A DNA stretch of 64,000 bases from Nothopassalora personata (GCA_033816765.1 CM066295.1:1984001-2048000), one strand, 5' to 3'; positions 32,113-43,689 are shown, counted from the first letter of the stretch. The notes: generated by a model not told the origin, from the sequence alone. Numbers and translations are program-made.

Positions 32113-32917
32113 ATGGCCTCACTACGAACAGCGGCAGTATTGCGCGCCGCAGCAGCCAGACCTGCACTCTCCCAGCGCGCGCCAACACTCGCACGCGGCC
32201 AGTCTGCCCAGCACGATCAACACCGCATCACGAAGGACAGAGAGACGGCCAGCACATCGGAGCCACCGAGCAGTGGAAACACCAGCAATGAGAGCTCAAT
32301 GATCAGGCAGGAGGGTCCTGCCCAGGGTCAGCCTAGACACAACCCGGATTGGAATGTCGCAACAGACTACAGGACATCGTAAGGAGATGGCAGAAAGGAA
32401 GCATTGGGTAACGGCATACATACTGACATTGCGCCTCAGCAACTTCTCACCCGTACCACTGCGCGTCATGGACGGCAGCGAACCTGGTGTGGACATGCCA
32501 GCAGCAGTTCTATCCGGTGCGCCTATTGAGCTCCAAGCTCGTACAGTTCGGTACACTCCCCGCTGCCCTACCTTCCACCTCTGCTGCTTCTAACCCGCAC
32601 ATCGTAGAATCTACAAGCCCGTCAAGACCGCGACCCAATCTGGCGACTGGCCCTCGCACCACTGGCGCTTGGACTGGGACCCTCTCAGCAAAGGCCACCG
32701 ATGGGAGAACCCACTGATGGGCTGGCAATCCAGCGCAGATGCCATGCAGGGCACACACTTGAACTTCTCCACGAAAGAGGACGCGATAAGATTTGCGAAC
32801 AAACAGGGGTACGAGTACTTTGTGCAGGAACCGAATGAGAGGAGGGTGATTCCCAAGGCGTATGCCGATCAGTTCGTGCACAGTCCGAAGAAGTTGAAGC
32901 AGGTGCGGACGAAGTAA
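32113..32917 (+). CDS. nuo-21: NADH:ubiquinone oxidoreductase 21-kDa subunit (NDUFS4 homologue), mitochondrial complex I
   Basis: Exons 32113-32378, 32440-32550 and 32608-32917 encode 228 residues. Introns are 61 and 57 bp. The N-terminus MASLRTAAVLRAAAARPALS is a classical cleavable matrix-targeting sequence. The body shows the NDUFS4 pattern: VLSGAPIELQARTVRIYKPV with KTATQSGD, HHWRLDWDPLSKGHRWENPL, MGWQSSADAMQGTHLNFSTK and FANKQGYEYFVQEP. The subunit sits in the peripheral arm near the N-module and is needed for complex I assembly and stability. Exon junctions restore TSNFSPVPLRV and TVRIYKPV. The start is the first ATG, in context CAACATGG. Confidence 0.95.
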
Positions 32918-35142
32918 GAGGTCAAAAGAGCACAACACGAGCTTCAGCGGGGATCCGGGGCCGCATGATATTGTATATATGCTATGGGATCGAAATGCCG
33001 TTTTAGTCAAATGGAGACGTTACCTGTGAAAAGTCCTGGGACGCTCATTAGTACGGCAGCCTCCCATGCAACACCCAGTGCCATCTGATGCTTGCGGCGG
33101 GAGCTGACTTTGCCGAAAGCTGTGATCTCTTTCATCAACGCAGCAGTGAGGTAGATGTCATCCAGAGACGAAGGCTAAGGTCGCTACAAATGTAAGATCA
33201 GCACTGCGATCACTCGCGGCCGCAATTTGGACTACGATTAGGGGAAAACAATATCTCCTGGTCCGACGGCTGAAGTGGATGGATAGAAGCGCAAATCATC
33301 CACTTCGATGATATGTACTTCATCCTCAATACCTACACTACAGATTTGGGAGAAGGTACCTTGGACCATCTCGCATCACCACTTGCACCATTGGGCTAAG
33401 ACCGATTTTCGATCTTAACGTCGTGTAAATCGTTTTTGTACCTCAACTGCCTCAGCTCTCCGCGAGCTGAACGATGATCGTGCATTTCGCGCTGAGATCG
33501 TATGATCGATGAGGAAGCTGATCCTCAAATTAAGGTAGTCCGAGTCGAAGCGCCAGATGTCAGACAAGAGAGCGGTGACCAACAATCTCATACAGTGTGG
33601 TCAATCAAGACTTCGATATACATATCGACTGCTTACGATAGGCTGGGAAAAGTCGATGCTCCGCGGGCGCAACAGCAGCAGCGACTGATGCCACAGTTGA
33701 TTGGATCATGCTAATACAAGTGGTGTATTGTGTGACGCTTTGTGCCATACTTGTTAAGGTCCCTAGGTGCTGTCGCATCTGTGGTGATTCGACACCGTTA
33801 ATGGAGCATAGGACGGTAGTGCAGGATTCAGAAGGATTGTTGCATCTCTGAACGCAGCGGCATAGGCTAATCGCAGCACTGCCTTAAGCAGCATATCATG
33901 TGGTTGATCATGAGGTGCAATGCCGCTAGAGTACGATCAACGCCAAGCATGCTTTGTCGGTTCTGGTGGCACAACGTCATAGACAACGGTCGAAGCTATG
34001 CAGATATACTGAATTTTTCAGGGTTTGCACTCACATACCGACGCAAATATCGAACAAACCGAGAACACTACCCATAGTCGCTGTCGAGATTACAGAATCT
34101 ACAGCCATGCTAGGATTGTATCAACCACGAATTTCCGGTGTCTTGGCGTTCACATGCCCTCCATATTCCTACCTAATATCACTCAAGCAAAAAGAAAGCA
34201 GCAAAAGAGGAACGACCTAAGGCCTGAAGGGGTTCCCCGGGAGTCGTACACGCTCTGACGAATATGAACGTGTAGCCCTTCCGAAATCGAACGAAGTTGT
34301 ATATCGTTGTTGAATCCAGCTAGGTCTTACGACTTGAGCAATCTCCGAAATGATTCTCGCCTCTGCACTAGGTCGGTTCCAGTGGTTACTTGGTCGTTTG
34401 CGCACGAAGTCACAGACTTGAGCGAGTGGATGAAGTTCGTCAAGTAGTTCAGACGCAGTGGCTCGATACGTGAGAACTCAACGGGCAGTGACTGTTGATC
34501 TGATCCGCTGCTGTGATGTGTAAGCAAAATTTGAGTTCATATATAATGCTTTAGTCTGGTGGAGGGAGACTGCGGGTAGTGGAGGAATGGGACGGACCAA
34601 TGGTAGGGCCGAGGGCAAAGGGGTTGTGTGCTGGTTTCGTGCGGAGGTCTGCGGCGATGTTGGTGGCAATTTCCGATATCTTGCTGCCCGAGGATGAGAC
34701 AACGAGCTGATGCGAGAGCTTTTTCAGTCGTCGATGTTCATGTCGTCGTCTTGAGCGTAGTTGAAGGTGGTGGCAAGATGGTGAAGATGTAGGAGCAGGT
34801 ACAGGTGAGGGTGAGTCCTTAGAAGTCACTCTATTGATGCACACCACTGACCGCTCAATAACAAGCAAACCTCATCACCATGTGATCTTGACAGTGTATA
34901 TCCGCGCGTATTAGCATGTGAGCATCGCCACGAATGAACCGCGAGTGAGCGGCATGCAGTGACTGCAATCACCGAAACGCCACCACTTCAGCTGAGACGT
35001 CTGCTTCACTCAGGCCAATACTCATCACCACGAGCAGACTCACAAGCTCGTGAGCGTGCAAGGCATGTTACAAAGATCCTACATCTCGCCGCTTTCATTT
35101 CTTCCTCAACACAAACAAGCACCCATCCGCAACATCACCAAC
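32918..35142. other. Gene-poor region, about 2.2 kb
   Basis: Only short frames, none above about 105 codons and none with a recognised domain. The last ~60 bp before 35143 (CAACATCACCAAC) form a leader. The region is moderately AT-richer than its neighbours but not RIP-like. Confidence 0.45.
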
Positions 35143-36268
35143 ATGGCTCCTCTCGACCAACTCTCCACGCCAACACCGCAGCACATTGCAGGTGGGTTCG
35201 CGTTAGACCATTATGACACGCAACCACTGACAAGCCGTACGCACAGAGATGGACGCGGATCTGATCTTCCAGGACGTGAATCACAGCCACCTGACACCTG
35301 CCTACAGCACGCCAAAGCCTATACGAGAGGAATATTTGACAACACCAAGCGCCCCAGGTCAGTATGTGGCGACATCGGGGTATATCCTCGATGATAGTGC
35401 GACTCCATCTTACTTCTACCAACAAGGCGCAGGCAACCAATCGCCACCATACAACTGCGATTCGCCTCGGATCCTCGAGAACGATGAAGCCCCGCCGCCG
35501 GCAGCACCAGCTGAAGATGTCGAGATGCCGGATTCAAATACCTTCGAGTGCAAGACTCCTTGTGCTGACGAGGCTGAAGAAGAGAGTACACAGGTAGCAG
35601 AGGCTCGAGTGGAGCTTGACCAGCATGCCGAGGAGACGGAGAGGGACGACAGCGCGAGCGCTCCGCCACCAGCAGAACCGAAGGAGGTCATCAACTTGCG
35701 CCCAATCGTGCTCAAGACCTATCAGATCAAGAAGAAGAAGAAGAAGAAGAAGAAGAAGAACAAGTCGAAGAAGGCCGACATCGAGGCCGACATCACCGCT
35801 ACCGTCGAGGTCATCACCTGGTCCTGGTTCATGAATCTCCCACTCGAAGTCCGACATCGCATCTACAACTACTACTTCTTCCCGGAAGGTAAGGACTGGG
35901 CGCCTCGTCCAACATTCCGCGAGAAGAGTATCTGGCGGATGCAGCCGCCAGCGCTACTTCAGTGTGATCCGTACATCCGCAAAGAAGCTATTGCAACCTA
36001 TTACGGCGAGCTGAAGATCTCTGTCGACGATCCAGAGGACGACCTGGTACCGTGGTTGAAAACACTGGACCCGAAGGCAAGATTCGCGCTCCAGGACATC
36101 ACGATCTCTTACGACAGACAGGACCCGGAAAAGACGAATAGCCAGACAAAGAAGAGTCGATGCATTGACAGGTGTCTCACTGTGCTCGGAAGTAACAAGG
36201 TTCGCCTGAAGAGGGAGGCATTCACTGGGGTGCAAGTTCGGCTTCGATCCTGTTCACTTGACCTTTGA
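35143..36268 (+). CDS. 2EXR/F-box-like domain protein, probably frameshifted near its C-terminus
   Basis: Exons 35143-35191 and 35247-36268; the intron is 55 bp. 356 residues as read. A disordered acidic N-terminal half is followed by an oligolysine tract (about ten AAG codons at 35729-35760) and the family core WSWFMNLPLEVRHRIYNYYF, then MQPPALLQCDPYIRKEAIAT. The frame ends VQVRLRSCSLDL at 36268. In the next frame, right after a GGGG run at about 36229, the sequence continues CKFGFDPVHLTFDADDGIQI and on to a stop near 36337. That is a better match for this kind of protein, so a one-base indel or sequencing error is likely. Function is unknown. Confidence 0.7.
35729..35768 (+). repeat. (AAG)n microsatellite inside coding sequence
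   Basis: About ten AAG units encode a lysine run inside the 2EXR gene. It is the likely cause of length polymorphism and could act as a nuclear localisation stretch. Confidence 0.9.
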
Positions 36269-37951
36269 CGCTGACGATGGCATACAGATACTTGAGTGGA
36301 GGACAATGGCTTTGAAGCGATCGGTTCTGCGAGACTGAAGTCCACAGTGCCATCGCGCGTGGGGTAGTAGTCACCATGTGTGCTGTTTTCGAGATGATAA
36401 ATCCGTAGGATCCGCTTGGACGCAAGGGCAAAGCAGACCTTGAAACTGCCGGCGTGTAGCTACGGTGATTTTGCAGATTCGTCGATGAGATCTTCATCCT
36501 CGAAAAACCTGCTCGTGACGGCGTACGTTCGGTCAGATGGTTGGAGGAGTTCGATGATGCTTTGGAGACATACCTGGAATTCCTTGTCTGAGGACAGTGG
36601 CATGCTTCATCCTTGGTAACTTTTCCATCACGTAGTTTTCATCCGAGCAGTTTCATTATGCGTGCTGAAGGATGGCACTCTTCGGCGGTACTTATTCGAA
36701 CGATGCCAGCAAGATGCATTGACTTTTCTAGGAAGCTGAAGCCCGCTTGAGCACATGTCACCCAAATAGAACATAGGAAAGCAAAAGCTGTAAGTAACAA
36801 GATCGTGCAATCTTTGGTGCAGCACTGTCTTGGCTGCGAAGATGCTCACGAACGCCTTGCCGACGCCTCGAACAGCGCTCTGGCTACCAGATGCTATGGA
36901 CTGCCGTGGCGACGATGATGCTGTTGTCGACGGCGTCATCGTCACTGAGACTCCACCCCACTGGTCCGAGGGTGACCGGCTTATGCGATGCCTGGCGCTC
37001 ATCTTTCTGAAACGGTTGTCTATCTGATCCGACCTCTGTGTTGTTGCTGCTTATCACGGGGGACGGTCCTCGTCTGCCGCTGCCGCTAGAACTATCTGAT
37101 GATGAGGCAAGAGGGCGGGCGGGGAGGGGGAGGGGGAGGGGGAGGGGGTCCACCACAGCTCCAGCGTGCGGAGAGAGCTGTCACGGCGTTGCAGCGCAGC
37201 GACATCCGAAAAAGGACAACACCAACCCAGCTCAACGATTGGCCAAGGCAAGTCGTATCTCGACCAGCGTCCAACATCGCACCGAGCACGCTGACAAGAA
37301 GATGGAAGTCCCCAAGACTTCGACCTCGATACCACCACGTCTCTACGCGTTGCTCATCAGCATGATGGGCAGAAGATGGCATGCATGGCAGAGACCGCAC
37401 ATCAATCAGACGACTTTGAAAGTCATGTAGTACGATGACACCGGGGTTCGTACTCCGCGCCCAGGCACACATGGCAACACCACAATCAAATGCAAACGTT
37501 TTCCGGAGGATGACCCAAAAGCCGTCTGCGCGGGCGCTTCCGCATTGCTATGCGTAAGACTGCGGATCAGCCGTGGGATGCGTCTGATAGGCACAGGTCC
37601 TCAAGTATATCAGCCAAGTCTGAACCTCACTTCCTCCCCTCCTGTTTCATCCACCAGCAAGAATACACTTTCCTGCGGCTCAGTGGACGTCCGCTAGATA
37701 GCCAAACCAAGCATCTACCAAGTCTACCATCTCGCTGCCTTTCACATTCACCTCCACGCTTGCAAGTGCCAGCTTACGCCCAAAGCAATACACGTCATCT
37801 CGTTCAATATTTCCCGCATGAAGGAAGCGATTCAAAGCAAGCACACCACGTTGATGTCGGATTACGTCGACATCTCCAAGAAGTCAGGCCGAACATTCAT
37901 CCCACTCAGTAGTAGTAGTCGCAAACACTTCGACTCTAATTTACCGCAATC
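36269..37951. other. Intergenic region, about 1.7 kb
   Basis: Contains the probable frameshifted tail of the 2EXR gene to about 36337 and a strong G-quadruplex-type tract. No other gene was recognised. The right end has a CT-rich leader before the GNAT gene. Confidence 0.45.
37113..37148 (+). repeat. G-rich tract with G-quadruplex potential
   Basis: Seven runs of three to five G separated by single C or A bases in 36 bp: GGGC GGGC GGGGA and then repeats of GGGGGA. This meets the standard G3+N1-7 quadruplex pattern. It lies about 800 bp upstream of the GNAT gene. Confidence 0.85.
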
Positions 37952-38877
37952 ATGGACCACCAGCAACCAAACGCCGTTGCAAACATCTCTCTCGATGCAG
38001 AGAAGCGAGCCTTGAACAGCATCGCGATAGATGTGGGTGCTTCCAAACCATCTATCGTGGCTGAGAAAGTCATGGGAACTTCCTCGTCCAAGACTGCTAC
38101 TCCGACTGGCGATGATGTTCGGGTGTTGACTGTAAAGGAGTACAAACAAGCTGGCTACTCCCTGGCGCTCGCCTTCTGGGAGGATCACTCCAGCCGATAT
38201 TTCATCGATACTCCTGACACCGCCCACTGGTCTGAGCAACAGAAATGGGACTTGCATTTGAACATGATGGAGTACATCACTTATGCTCACCTGCTCAAGG
38301 GTCTTGTAGTCAGCGCAGGTCCAGACTACGATTGCGTAGCTCTATGGTACGACCTTGCATCGCAGACTGTAAGCACACACAACCACATTTCCACTGACAC
38401 AACACCAGGATGCCTCCCACCCAGAATATGGACGACTACCTCACCCTACTCCGCTCCGGAATGTGGCGTCTCTCCTACCAACTCTCCCCCCTCGGTCGCG
38501 ACCGCTTCTTCAACGAGTTCCTCCCTCTTCTCAACCACACCAAAGCCTCCGTGATGGGTACCCGCGACCAAGATTCCTGGTACCTTGTCTATATCGGCAC
38601 GAAGCCATCCGGCCGTGGTAAGGGTAACGCGAGGAAGGCGATTGAGTATGTCACGGAGATGGCCGATCGTGATGGGAAGGCTTGTTATCTTGAAAGTAGC
38701 AACGAGGTGAACCGGAAGATTTACGGGAAGATGGGGTTTGAATTGAAGAAGGAGATTTGGTTGCAGAGGGGGAGGGAGAATGTGGGGTTGGATATTATGG
38801 TTAGGGAGCCGGTTGGTGGTGAAGGGAACTGCGAGGAGAGGGAGGATGATGCGGATAGTGGGGTTGATGTGAAGTGA
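37952..38877 (+). CDS. GNAT family N-acetyltransferase
   Basis: Exons 37952-38346 and 38409-38877 encode 287 residues; the 62-bp intron splits a Trp codon. N-terminal region DDVRVLTVKEYKQAGYSLAL leads into the fold. Motif A for acetyl-CoA is SWYLVYIGTKPSGRGKGNAR, containing the RGKGNA pyrophosphate loop. Motif B is CYLESSNEVNRKIYGKMGFE. The MPPTQNMDDYLTLLRSGMWR segment at the exon junction is typical of the Ascomycota GNAT group that often acts on small molecules. The substrate is unknown. The C-terminal tail is acidic. The start is the first in-frame ATG, after a CAATC leader. Confidence 0.9.
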
Positions 38878-40132
38878 ATAGCTCTGGGGGAGAAGCCGTG
38901 GTCTGCTGCGGAACCGAGTAGTGGATGTGGGAACAGAATGTCAGATTGTCGTTTGTGGAGTTTTGGATGGGATTGACCAAGGTCATTCTTTATTAGAAGT
39001 GGCAAATCTTTAGACGTCGAGACGATCTATCATGGGCCAATACTTCTTCATAAGCGTGCCCACAGCATCGTCTTTCTTGGTAACCCAGCCTGGGCCAGCG
39101 AAATGCATCACAATGACCTTCCTGGCCATACCCGACAGAATGAGTGAGGCATGTGAAAGCTGTGCTCGGCGGTAGTGTCGAAGTTTGGATTTGGATATTC
39201 CCATTGCCGTGCTGACTGTGCAGCGCTTTCACATACACAATGTGGCCCACTGAGGTTGATGTAGTGGATTACGCAAGCATGTAATCCTGTCGTCGCGTGG
39301 ACGTGTAACTCTATTGAGCTATGTGCCCCTGGAGGGCGAGACCATCGACTTGACCGTCCAAGCTTCTCTTGGCGACGCAAGCCACCGTTCAGCCAGACCT
39401 CACTCCTGTTTCGCCCAGCCTCCCACACAGCCTTCGTTAGGCACAACTGTGAAGCAAGCTGAGTGGAGCGACCACATCAACATGCATAGCAGTCGTGGCA
39501 TTCGCTGAACGCCGTATATACAGTATGTCGGGTGAGTGCAACCCGAGGCATCCTTCCGCAACCTTATAGGTGGTCGATATCTCGATTGGGGCGTAGGTGC
39601 GCCTTCGGTGCGGCTTCCAAGACTGCAAGTTGTGGCTTCTGGACCGTATTTGGTGTATGCTGCTCCTGACGACATGCGAAACAACATGCTTGGCAGTAAG
39701 GAGTCATGTTGCTCTACACCAAAGTGTCGGATGCATTCAAGTGCGGTACGATCCCGCTTTCTTGGCCTGGACCACTCCTGGAGCTGCTTCCGCCTGAACA
39801 ATGTCGCTGCTTTGCTCCTGCCGTTGGACCTGCCTTCTTGGCCTCGTCCGATAAGGGCTATGCTGGACTAAAACAGCAATCTGACAGGCGCTGAAGCACG
39901 GTTGTGAACGCCACGATCAATTCTAAAACATGGTCCCTATCGAACGAACGAGGCCGACTAGCTTGATATCAAGCGCGAGCGAGAGATGTTGTTGGCTGCT
40001 CAAAGCCGTCCACACTTATATAATATACTGAGTATCCTTCACCTTTATCCTTCATCCCATCCCAGACACCAAAGGCAAGCCACGCACAGGCACACATTCG
40101 TTACACGACAAGACATCACATTCACTGGCAAG
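38878..40132. other. Intergenic region, about 1.25 kb
   Basis: A minus-strand frame at 39010-39204 contains MARKVIVMHFAGPGWVTKKD, which looks protein-like but has no support as a complete gene. TATATAATATACT at about 40017-40029 could be a TATA element for the secreted protein gene 105 bp downstream. Confidence 0.4.
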
Positions 40133-40804
40133 ATGAGGTCCACCTTCACCCTCCTCACTGGCTTGGTGGCGACTACAGTCTCTGGTCTCGCCGTTCCAAA
40201 AGCACAACCAGAAGCAGGTGCGGGCGTCTTGTCCAGCTCCATGGATGCACAAATCATCAAGTCCGCCTGGTCTTCCTGGTACGCAGACGTAGCAACGGTA
40301 TCCTACTTTCTCGACAATGTCACCGGCAAGAAGTACAAATCACAGACCGCCTATCTGGCAGCAGCACAAGGTGCTCTTGCTGCGGAGCAAGGACAGGACG
40401 CCTACCAACGACTTCTCAACCAAGAGCTCAGTCAGTACGAAGGATACAAGGCGTCGAACTCCACTCTCGCGGATGGAACCTGGACCAATGTCAAGAGCTA
40501 CCTCGAGCAGCTCACCAAGCTCGACGTCAAGCAGGATTGCACCAAGATCCAGGAAATCGTCAAGAAGATCAACTACGGCGACGACCAGTATGGCGGACGT
40601 TGCAGCGTCATTCTGCCAGCTATCGACACATACTTCGCCCTTGCCTACAAGGCACTGCTGGACCCCAACACGCCAGGCTACAACTCTGCCGACAAAGGCT
40701 CGAAGAACCGCCAGAAGGCCGTCCGCCCACGGGCTTGCGCGACTAAGAAGGAGCGTGACTTGTTTGACTTGAATGTGGAATCGGTTGAGGAGATTTTGCA
40801 GTAG
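40133..40804 (+). CDS. Small secreted protein of unknown function (candidate effector or cell-wall protein)
   Basis: A single exon, 223 residues. The N-terminus MRSTFTLLTGLVATTVSGLA is a clear signal peptide with probable cleavage after SGLA. The mature part is Ala/Gln/Lys-rich and mostly helical (IIKSAWSSWYADVATVSYFL, LNQELSQYEGYKASN). It has three cysteines, in KQDCTKI, GGRCSVIL and RACATKK, so not a cysteine-dense effector. One or two N-glycosylation sites (NVT, NST) are present. The basic RPRACATKKERD segment near the end is unusual for a secreted protein. The promoter has a TATA-like ATATAATATACT. The frame is open upstream without a need, and the ATG at 40133 is the one that gives the signal peptide. 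It may be secreted into the host or wall; no family recognised. Confidence 0.82.
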   Translation: MRSTFTLLTGLVATTVSGLAVPKAQPEAGAGVLSSSMDAQIIKSAWSSWYADVATVSYFLDNVTGKKYKSQTAYLAAAQGALAAEQGQDAYQRLLNQELSQYEGYKASNSTLADGTWTNVKSYLEQLTKLDVKQDCTKIQEIVKKINYGDDQYGGRCSVILPAIDTYFALAYKALLDPNTPGYNSADKGSKNRQKAVRPRACATKKERDLFDLNVESVEEILQ

Positions 40805-42402
40805 ATGACACGATTGAATGATGAGTTGCATAGCGAGCATGGTTGACTGCAGTCATTCGGCCGTCCCACGTAATGAATAGCGAAGATACCCATGTACGAG
40901 GCATTGAGCCGCAGCCCCCCTTCAGCGCAGAGGACTTAGGCAGCGGATTCAGTCCGACTGCCCAAGATGAGGTCGTCTTTCCCCGCGGATTGAGTGCGAC
41001 TGCCCAAGATGAGGTCGTCTTTCCCGTATGATGAGCCCCGCTGCTACCCGTTGTAAATACGACTGCAGCCGGATTGCTGGCGGCCCGCGGCGACGGGTAG
41101 TCAGGTTCATGTTGACAGAAGGCAAGGCTGATCGCAATGTCAACCTCAATCTTTCTCTTTGATGCCTGCAAACAACAACAATAACAACATCGCCAGCATT
41201 GGATGGGGAAATCGCTCAGCACATTCTACCCAGCCATCATCATCGCTTCAAAGAATGAGCAAGAGCTCATCCAGGGCAGCGAGACCGGGAAGCAATCGCA
41301 ATGACAGAATATAAATACAAACGACCACATCATCGTCATGACTCCGCATCGCACAAAGATCATTTGGACACGCGAATTTGCAGCCTTCTATGAACCGATG
41401 ACCTAAGTGTTCGTTGCACAGCTCGTGCGTCCTCTCTTCCACATGAACGGGTCGAGGGCACTACAAAGACAGGACTCGTCCCATGAAGAAAGGCTTGGCT
41501 ACGTGGATGTAGATCCCGTTGCATTCGGCTGGGACATCAGCAGGCTAGACGATTGGGCGACAGCAGTGAGGTCCCACATCACCAGGCAAGGAGCTATCAC
41601 ACCCTTCGCTGTTTGATAGCTTCTGGCAGCAAGTTCTCGAAGTGAAGGCGTTTGCAGGTACCCGCGGATCAATCAGTGTACGTGCGTCAGCCTCTGAATG
41701 GTTCAGCCAGCACGGAGATCTTCCATCGGTTGCTCATCGAGGACGGCTGGAACTTCAATGTCCCGCGGCTGCCATGTATCCTGCGATGGTACTCGAAAAG
41801 CGGATGGAGCAGTTTCCGCAGACGATTTGCGGGCGGCAAAGGTAAACGCCGAACACTACGGTCCATATACTTAAGAAGCCCTTTTTGTGGCTGCAGTTCT
41901 CGAGGGTGTGGGCATCTGCTCTACTATCTCGGACCGTGCGGGTGGAGCGAAGGTGTATGTGAATTCCAAGTGGTAGCGGAGGGCAGCAGACTTTGGCTCA
42001 AGCTTATGCCATTACAACGTGGACGGATCTCCGGCCCGCTGTTGTGTAACATACGGCGGCAGTGCAGAAGTCGTGTAGAGCTGAGTGTTTTGTGCCTGCG
42101 GAAGCAGCAGGGATGACTGCGGCCGAAGGTGTCTCGCAGACGGCGGGACGAAGCAGGAAGCATTGAGTCATTTTGTCCATGCCATACAATCCTGGACCGA
42201 GGCTGTGCCGTGGTCGCTGCTCGCAAATGTCATACATTTCTCTTGGGCCACGATCAGCAAATGTATCAATACGCGCATCGTGATTTCATGCTGGGTCTAG
42301 GCCAAAGTCAGAAGCCAGCTGAGCATATCGCATAGCTCCGTAGCACCCATGACGCCAAGCGCCATGCAAAAGTATCATGTTGCAAGATCGAAGACCACTG
42401 CT
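40805..42402. other. Region without a supported gene, about 1.6 kb
   Basis: Contains a 42-bp tandem duplication at 40945-41028. Between 41400 and 42300 many short frames switch phase without plausible introns. This looks like decayed coding DNA, but I cannot name a parent. Confidence 0.4.
40945..41028 (+). repeat. 42-bp direct tandem duplication
   Basis: Two 42-bp units, 40945-40986 and 40987-41028, share the core CTGCCCAAGATGAGGTCG. They differ only near their ends and at two internal positions. They sit about 140 bp downstream of the secreted protein gene and keep a multiple-of-three spacing. Confidence 0.88.
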
Positions 42403-43151
42403 TCAACTCTTCAACGCCTCCAGCCGTCCCCTCATCTGCGCCAACATCTCCTCCGAATCCACATCCTCCTCCACCTCTGTCCTTTGGTCCACCACGGGCT
42501 CCTGTGGCACACTCGTCCCGGGCACAGTCGTGCGATCCTTCAGAATCTCCCCCAAAACCTTATCCACCTCCGTCTCCGCCTCCTCATCCTCTCCCTCTAC
42601 CAACTCAGAATCCGGCAGACTATCACCCACCATCTCCTCAATAATGCCCGCCTTCAGCAGCTCTTGAGACAATTCCCTCATCGTCCCCGTCAGTTCGGGA
42701 AGTTTCACTAGTGTGTTGACGTCTTTCATGATGTTTGTGGAATTCTTCAGGGATTCGCCGATCTTGCGCATGGCGAAGGCTTCATTCACTTGCATCTGCA
42801 CGGATTGGAGGGTTGCTTGGGAGGTCGCGAGGCGTTGGCGTTGGCGGCGGACGCGGAGGAGTTCGCGGGCGAAGATGCGAGTCTCGGCGAGGGCTTGATC
42901 TTTTTGGGAAGCGTTTCGCTGAGCGCGTTTGGAGGCGCTGACGATGAGACTTCGGGTTTTGGATTCGAGGGCTTTGAGGTTTTGCATGTCGCGCTCGAGC
43001 TTGCGGTTGTTTTGGCGGACGAGCTGGTTGCATTTTTGTTTCTATAGGCTTGTACGTGAGCGATGAAACCTCCAGCAAATCGTAGCGTTAGGGACTGCCT
43101 CACCTGCTCCTCTGGCGTGGGCCCGTAAAAGAACTTCCGTACGCCGTTCAT
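42403..43151 (-). CDS. VPS24: ESCRT-III subunit Vps24 (CHMP3)
   Basis: Minus-strand exons 43104-43151 and 42403-43041 encode 228 residues; the 62-bp intron is phase 0. Exon 1 encodes MNGVRKFFYGPTPEEQ, a form of the N-terminal GPTPEEQ motif of Vps24. Exon 2 continues with a Lys/Arg-rich helix (KQKCNQLVRQNNRKLERDMQ), RIFARELLRVRRQRQRL, SVQMQVNEAFAMRKIGESLK and PELTGTMRELSQELLKAGII followed by EEMVGD. The C-terminus EEMLAQMRGRLEALKS is a MIM1-type motif that binds Vps4. Vps24 caps Snf7 filaments in multivesicular body sorting and membrane scission. Length matches the family (about 220-230). Confidence 0.95.
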
Positions 43152-43689
43152 GGTGGGTGATGTGATGCGATCGTGGTTTACAGTCGCCAGGTCATCTCCG
43201 GGGGTTCTGCCAGGTATGCCCGTGTCGAGAGCGCATTGTTCAAATCACAGGCGGGTAAGTGAATGCATGTGACAAAAGAGTAACGGTCTAGGCAGCTGCT
43301 GGAGTGAAGTTGGAGGGACAGCCCGTACTGCCAAGACGCGTGACGTCGAGTGGGGGCGGATCATTTCGTTGGTGTCTATTGCATTGATGGCCAACACCAT
43401 CGAACACGGAATCGGCGTCGCAAGAAGTGAGACATTGACAGCGACATATCGACTACACTGTCATTGCATGGTATATCCCTCGTACAAGATCAACAACAAG
43501 ATCAACAACAAGATCAACATCAAGATCAACATCACGTAGATCAGGTGACAGCAATACCGACATCGTCAACGCAGCGCTTCCACCAGCTTCGGATTAATTC
43601 TGCGCTACGACCACACGAGCCACAGTACCTGCAGAGAACACACTCAACCACACCCAACACCACACACACACACCTACAACACCGTCACA
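43152..43689. promoter_or_regulatory. Divergent promoter region between VPS24 and p23
   Basis: 538 bp between two divergent start codons. It contains a 12-bp tandem repeat at 43486-43533 and a CA-rich leader (CACACACACACC) just before the p23 ATG. Confidence 0.55.
43486..43533 (+). repeat. 12-bp tandem repeat, four copies
   Basis: Four consecutive units: AAGATCAACAAC twice, then AAGATCAACATC twice. It lies about 155-205 bp upstream of the p23 start codon. Confidence 0.92.

Noticed and set aside
39010..39204. A short protein-like frame (MARKVIVMHFAGPGWVTKKD)
   Set aside because: It is too short, there is no upstream exon that joins cleanly, and no family was recognised.
40945..41028. CRISPR-like array
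   Set aside because: Only two adjacent units without spacers in a fungal genome; it is a simple tandem duplication.
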